The translations under genes and the position numbers were made by a program. The notes below the pieces were generated by a model that ran no database searches, was not told the DNA's origin, and was given only the letters and a program-made list of their open reading frames with translations. From Symbiodinium sp. CCMP2592 (Eukaryota; Sar; Dinophyceae; Suessiales; Symbiodiniaceae), in contig CAJNDT010006153.1 in the NCBI GenBank assembly GCA_905221615.1, positions 1 through 64,000 on the forward strand: a stretch of 64,000 nt of DNA, written 5' to 3'. Positions 60,019-64,000 of the stretch are shown here, piece after piece; position 1 is the first letter of the stretch; each line of letters starts with the position of its first letter.

Positions 60019-60524
60019 ACAGCCAGACGGACAAACTATCGAATAAACGGACGCATGACTAAGGAAAACATCGAACAGATTGCACGTTAAAAGAAGGACG
60101 TCGACAAGAACTCTCACGAAGTAGAAGCCCTCCGCCATGACTCAGATGGCCCGAGACACCGTTTGTTTAAGGGTTTGGGGAACCAACTTGAAGGCTAGGA
60201 AGTGTGCAGGACGTCCACTGCACGAGCGTCGTGGACGTGTTCTTTCCAGCTCTGAACTGGCCGGTGCGGTTCTCTGATGTCTCCGATAGATTGCCTGTGA
60301 CGAAGAGGCAGCACAGACGTAGGCAATCAAGCCCGGCAAGCCGCAGTTGTCCCGCTAGGACTACCCCAAACCTGGAGGTGCATGGAGAATTCCAATCAGG
60401 CCCCTAAAGGCAGCTATTGGCATGCCTACTCCTGGTTTCGGAGTTGCCCAAGCGTTAGCCTCTTTGACAGTAGGATGAACCCGAAAGGATAAATTTGGGT
60501 GACATCAACCGGATTCATTGAAAC
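60019..60524. other. Unassigned repeat-free stretch
   Basis: Overlapping small frames on both strands (60142-60407) with no recognisable domain. Confidence 0.3.
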
Positions 60525-60628
60525 CCAGAGAGCCCAATATCCCTTTATTAAGGAATAAAGCTTAAATCATCATGAGCCCCGAATAATTTAAGGTCTACTC
60601 CTGAATTAAGGGGTATTGGGCTCTCTGG
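60525..60628. mobile_element. Palindromic family G, copy 4
   Basis: CCAGAGAGCCCAATATCCC pairs with GGGGTATTGGGCTCTCTGG. Confidence 0.8.
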
Positions 60629-60839
60629 GAACAGATTCCGATCAAGAACCCGAGTTCAGACCGCACGGCGGTTCCAAAGTCTAAACCAGCTGCAAAACTG
60701 CTCGAGATCAGCGCCCTGATAAGAATGGCTGCCGGAAGAGAGGCCCTAAAACCAAGAACCAAACCAGCAAGCTTAAACTCCACATGAAGAAAGCATTGAA
60801 CCCTAATTACCCTGTAGCCAAGAGTTTAGGGCTCATGCA

Positions 60840-60993
60840 GGGCCTTGATAATTGGAATAAGGCTTTGGGGCTCATAATACTATAATCAGAGTCAGCAAGG
60901 AACCCCCGAAATAGTATAGGTAGTGAATTGTAGTTCCTTTTTGGGGGTACCTTTTAGGATCCTGAATATATGATTATAAGGCCCCTATAGTAA
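60840..60993. mobile_element. Palindromic family N, copy 6, with insert
   Basis: AGGGCCTTGATAATTGGAAT at the left and GATTATAAGGCCCCTATA at the right; a TAGTTCCTTTTTGGG piece interrupts it. Confidence 0.55.
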
Positions 60994-61035
60994 CAGGGCG
61001 AGGCTTGACCTCCATGCTCAAGCCAAGCACACATG

Positions 61036-61240
61036 GGTGGTTGTCAAAATTATGGTCCCGTTTTGGGTCCCCATTATAGTGCGACACCTAATATATTAGG
61101 GTACCCCCAAAAAGGGACCCCCTAATTTTGACAACCACCCTAAACCCCGAAACCCTACTATAGACCCCTTTAAGGAACCCCTTATATAGACCCCTTTCAA
61201 GGAACCCCAAAAAGGAATCCTAATTTTGACAACCACCCTG
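61036..61240. mobile_element. Palindromic family E, copy 5, with AGACCCC module and an extra half E
   Basis: E proper is 61036-61140. The module with two TATAGACCCCTTT words follows, then a right half E (61204-61240). Confidence 0.75.
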
Positions 61241-61503
61241 ACAGGCTGCGGTCCTCCATGGTATCCTGGCCATGGATGCACACGGTCCTGAACCGCGAGA
61301 ACCTGCAATGTCTCGGGCTCTGAATCCTATAGGGTTTAGGGTATAGACCCGCAACTAAATAGAAAAGCCATTATGGAAGGTACGGGGACCCGCAAAAAGG
61401 TACCCGCAGCTTCGAAAGGGCCTTTGAGGGGTTCTATACGGTTGTATCAGCATCTAGTAGCATTTATACAGGTTGTTCAGTGTTGTGTTGGATGTTGGGG
61501 TGT

Positions 61504-61615
61504 ACTTGGAGGTTCATGGGTAATCATAAGTGGAGTTATAAGTCCCCTAATATGGGTTGTAAGTATAGATACCCTACTTGTGGCCCTACTTGTATCTACC
61601 CATGAACCTCCAAGT
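61504..61615. mobile_element. Palindromic MITE family A, copy 8
   Basis: ACTTGGAGGTTCATGGGTAA pairs with CTACCCATGAACCTCCAAGT; TA at both edges. Confidence 0.8.
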
Positions 61616-61680
61616 AGGGTGCAGGCTTGAGTTTCGATACCAACACTGATGAGAAAGGCAACCTCTCCAAAGTCCAACAT

Positions 61681-61810
61681 CCAAGGGTAAAAGGAGGGAC
61701 CCTCAAAAAGGACCCCTAGGCGTATACCCTTAATATAGCTATTATATACCCGTTATATAGCCCATTATAGGGTAGGGGTCCCCATTAAGGGTCCCTCCTT
61801 TTCCTCTTTG
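61681..61810. mobile_element. Palindromic family J, copy 3
   Basis: AAAAGGAGGGACCCTCAAA pairs with ATTAAGGGTCCCTCCTTTT; the TATAGCTATTATATACCC centre is shared with copy 4. Confidence 0.8.
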
Positions 61811-61900
61811 ACAACAAGCACCCGTACCGGCGAAGAAGCGACCAGGAAGCACACAGCCCTATAGGGATACAAATTTCAATGGCTATAGCAACTAGTAGTA

Positions 61901-62006
61901 ATACCTATAGTCTCCATTGTAGTTCCTTTTTTTGGTTTAACCAAGTATATAATTAGGATCCTAGAAGGTAACCGCAAAAAGGAACTACAATGGAGACTAT
62001 AGGTGG
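61901..62006. mobile_element. Palindromic element near family M
   Basis: CTATAGTCTCCATTGTAGTTC is exactly mirrored by GAACTACAATGGAGACTATAG. Confidence 0.8.
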
Positions 62007-62787
62007 TATTCCAGAAGGTGCCCGAGCATATTTCTGGCACAAATCCCAACACTTCTACCACGCTTCCTGAAAACTGCCCCAACACTCGCACCATGATCTC
62101 CGGTCCGAGATCTTGATTCGAGCGTTGCTTAGTGATCAGGGGCTTACTTTACATTCGGCTTCCGTAAGATCGAAGGGATCCAAGTCCGGTAAGGGTTCGA
62201 TGCGTAAGGGTTCTTAGTTTCGGGGTATTTGGGTGTCAGCGCGGTGTTAGGGTTTAGGCGTGAGGATTATACATAGGTGTTCTACAGGGGTGTCCTAGGG
62301 CTGTACGGGAGTTTCTGGACACATCAGGGCAATGCAACAATGTTGGTCTTGCTATATGGGATGCCGTATTCCAGTGTAGCTCAATGCTTCAGGATTGGGG
62401 ATCTACAAGTAAGGCTGGGGTTTCAGGGTTTGTGGCTTGGGGTTCAAGGTGAGGGTTTGGGTTTCTACGGTTTAGGTTTAGGTTTCGGGCCGATACGGTT
62501 TAATGTTTGAGATTTACAGTTTATGGGTTCGTAATCTCAAGAATAATAACTTCGCCGGAGACACAGCAAGGGATGCACCTGCCTCGGTCGTGGCTGCAGC
62601 ATCAGGACACGCATCACTCACTGCACTAGTGACTAAGTGCAACAGTGTCTCAGACAGCTTGGAGTTTCTGACAAATGGAGAAAAGCAATGCTGGCAATGT
62701 GAATAATGAATAACAGTGGAAGGATGAAGAAGAGTCAAAGAAGAGCGACCCTCCGAATACCCGTCATGGTTATCCTACACCTGAACT
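62007..62787. other. Unassigned stretch
   Basis: Degenerate G-strand words at 62200-62500. 62520-62740 is repeat-free with short frames on both strands that I cannot identify. Confidence 0.3.
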
Positions 62788-62914
62788 CCAAGGGGAAAAG
62801 GAGGGACCCTTAATAAGGACCCCGAGGTATATACCCTTAATATAGCTATTATATACCCATTATATAGCCCATTATAGGGTAGGGGTCCCCATTAAGGGTC
62901 CCTCCTTTTCCCCG
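62788..62914. mobile_element. Palindromic family J, copy 4
   Basis: CCAAGGGGAAAAGGAGGGACC pairs with GGTCCCTCCTTTTCCCC; nearly identical inside to the copy 1.1 kb upstream. Confidence 0.8.
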
Positions 62915-63226
62915 CTGATGAACCCTAAGCCCTCAGGCAAACCCTGCGAAGCCCTACGAACCCTTTAAGAACACTATGCAACCCCAAACCTCTGGTCTCA
63001 AAGCGCAGGAAAAGAAAAGCCAAGTTAGTCAAGGCCCTACTTTGGGTTCGAGGTTCGGTGTTAGAGAACCCTGCAAGAAACCCTGAATGGAGCCTTGACA
63101 GGGCTCAGGGTTTGCGCGTGGTGGTGGGTTCGGTGATTTTTCAGGGTGCTTGTTAAGGAATTTCATTTAAGCTAGCAGAAAAGTGATCCATAGTAAAACA
63201 TGAGCCTTGACTTAATGACCCTTAAC
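62915..63226. other. No gene seen
   Basis: A few CCCTAAGCCC words; nothing else recognisable. Confidence 0.3.
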
Positions 63227-63330
63227 AACGGTTGATGATATAAATCCTGCATTACCCATAATAAGGAATATACCATAATTCCCATAGATTAGGGACCTTA
63301 AGGTAATGCAGGATTTATATCATCAACCGT
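63227..63330. mobile_element. Palindromic family H, copy 3
   Basis: ACGGTTGATGATATAAATCC pairs with GGATTTATATCATCAACCGT, perfect. Confidence 0.85.
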
Positions 63331-63893
63331 TCCAAGCAGGAAATCTCCCCCCTCCCAAAAGAGGAAGTATGGGCGCATTCAGAATGGGAATAGGGTTTTG
63401 GGGCAGAGAATAGGATTCGTGCTATAAGCGGACACTCTCAGGGCGTACTCAACCTCCTATAGTAAACGGGACTACTGGGGGATCGTGCCAGTATAAAAAG
63501 TCATAGTTTCAGTGCATGAAGTTGAGAAGAAACTCCAGAAACCTGAATGAAGGAGGCTTTATAGAGTTGTTCGCGGTAGTTTCCGTTATCATGCTTGTTA
63601 TCACTAGTAAGATTACGATTATTTGCTTTACGGATTGCCTTTGCCAGCAACCACCGAAGCAAAGCGGACAGATTATAGCCTTCTACCACACGGTCCTAGG
63701 GCTTGCATGGCTTCGTAGAGTGAGTACATCCCGAATATGAGAAATGCACAAAATCCGAGCCGCAATCGCGGATCAACCTTCACATTCCATTCTGTGCTTG
63801 GGCCGTCTCATTTTTCAAGCTTGGGGCGAGGTAGCACCGGGTCCTTAAGAATTCTACGAAGGTTTAGGGCTTCAACTAAAGCTTCTATATTAA
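63331..63893. other. Unassigned stretch
   Basis: Short overlapping frames at 63501-63740 without a recognisable domain; no clear repeats. Confidence 0.3.
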
Positions 63894-64000
63894 TATAGGG
63901 GCCTTTCTTATTCGAATAGGGCTTTTTGGGGCCCATTATCATATAATCATTAAAAAGGAGCCCTGCAAAAGACAGTATTGGTAAGTATTTGGGCCCCTAT
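63894..64000. mobile_element. Palindromic family N, copy 7
   Basis: ATAGGGGCCTTTCTTATTCG at the left and GTAAGTATTTGGGCCCCTAT at the right, ending exactly at the window edge. Confidence 0.7.

Overview
The window looks like nuclear DNA of a dinoflagellate, most likely a symbiodiniacean or relative. Three observations support this. A one-mismatch copy of the dinoflagellate spliced leader lies at 12223-12244 (minus strand). Degenerate telomere-type CCCTAAA/TTTAGGG repeats are scattered over 50 kb. A broken block of RCC1-like repeats (37485-38282) has the consensus familiar from dinoflagellate genomes. No bacterial signals are visible.

Region 1 (1-12244) is one large retroelement on the minus strand, cut by the left edge of the window. 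Read 5' to 3' on that strand it carries: a spliced-leader copy that folds back on itself; ORF6 (179 aa, no ATG); ORF5 (763 aa, two CCCH zinc fingers); ORF4 (714 aa, Cys/His clusters, unknown); ORF3 (516 aa, tyrosine recombinase with R-K-HxxR-W-Y); ORF2 (441 aa, Gag-like with a Lys/Gly tail); and ORF1 (C5-cytosine methyltransferase, reverse transcriptase, RNase H). Tyrosine recombinase plus RT-RNase H places it near the DIRS/Ngaro order. The methyltransferase fused in front of the RT is unusual.

Two regulatory architectures stand out. First, ORF2 and ORF1 share one reading frame, split only by a TAG. ORF1 has no ATG before the first methyltransferase motif, and a perfect 8-bp hairpin starts 12 nt after the TAG, so Gag-Pol expression by stop readthrough is likely. 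Second, the three long intercistronic gaps hold five copies (a sixth lies inside ORF5) of a 25-29 nt structure. Its core of about 17 nt is nearly invariant, while the flanking 4-6 bp stem has a different sequence every time and always pairs. This is covariation within one molecule and suggests a structured RNA, or single-stranded DNA, element tied to cistron boundaries. A 137-bp tandem duplication has frameshifted the RNase H of this copy.

Region 2 (12.3-64 kb) is gene-poor. It holds interstitial telomere-like arrays in both orientations, microsatellites, and about 70 short palindromic elements of 60-230 bp. I sorted these into more than 20 families (A-W); many have TA at both ends, as expected of Tc1/mariner-type MITEs. 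Two special arrays stand out: an inverted pair of tandem blocks with a 125-bp unit (35.9-36.8 kb), and a TATTCTATA-rich tract with four ~95-bp repeats (33.7-35.2 kb). Coding remnants are few: a protein-kinase exon (14.6-14.8 kb), the RCC1-like pseudogene, and several open stretches that I could not identify.
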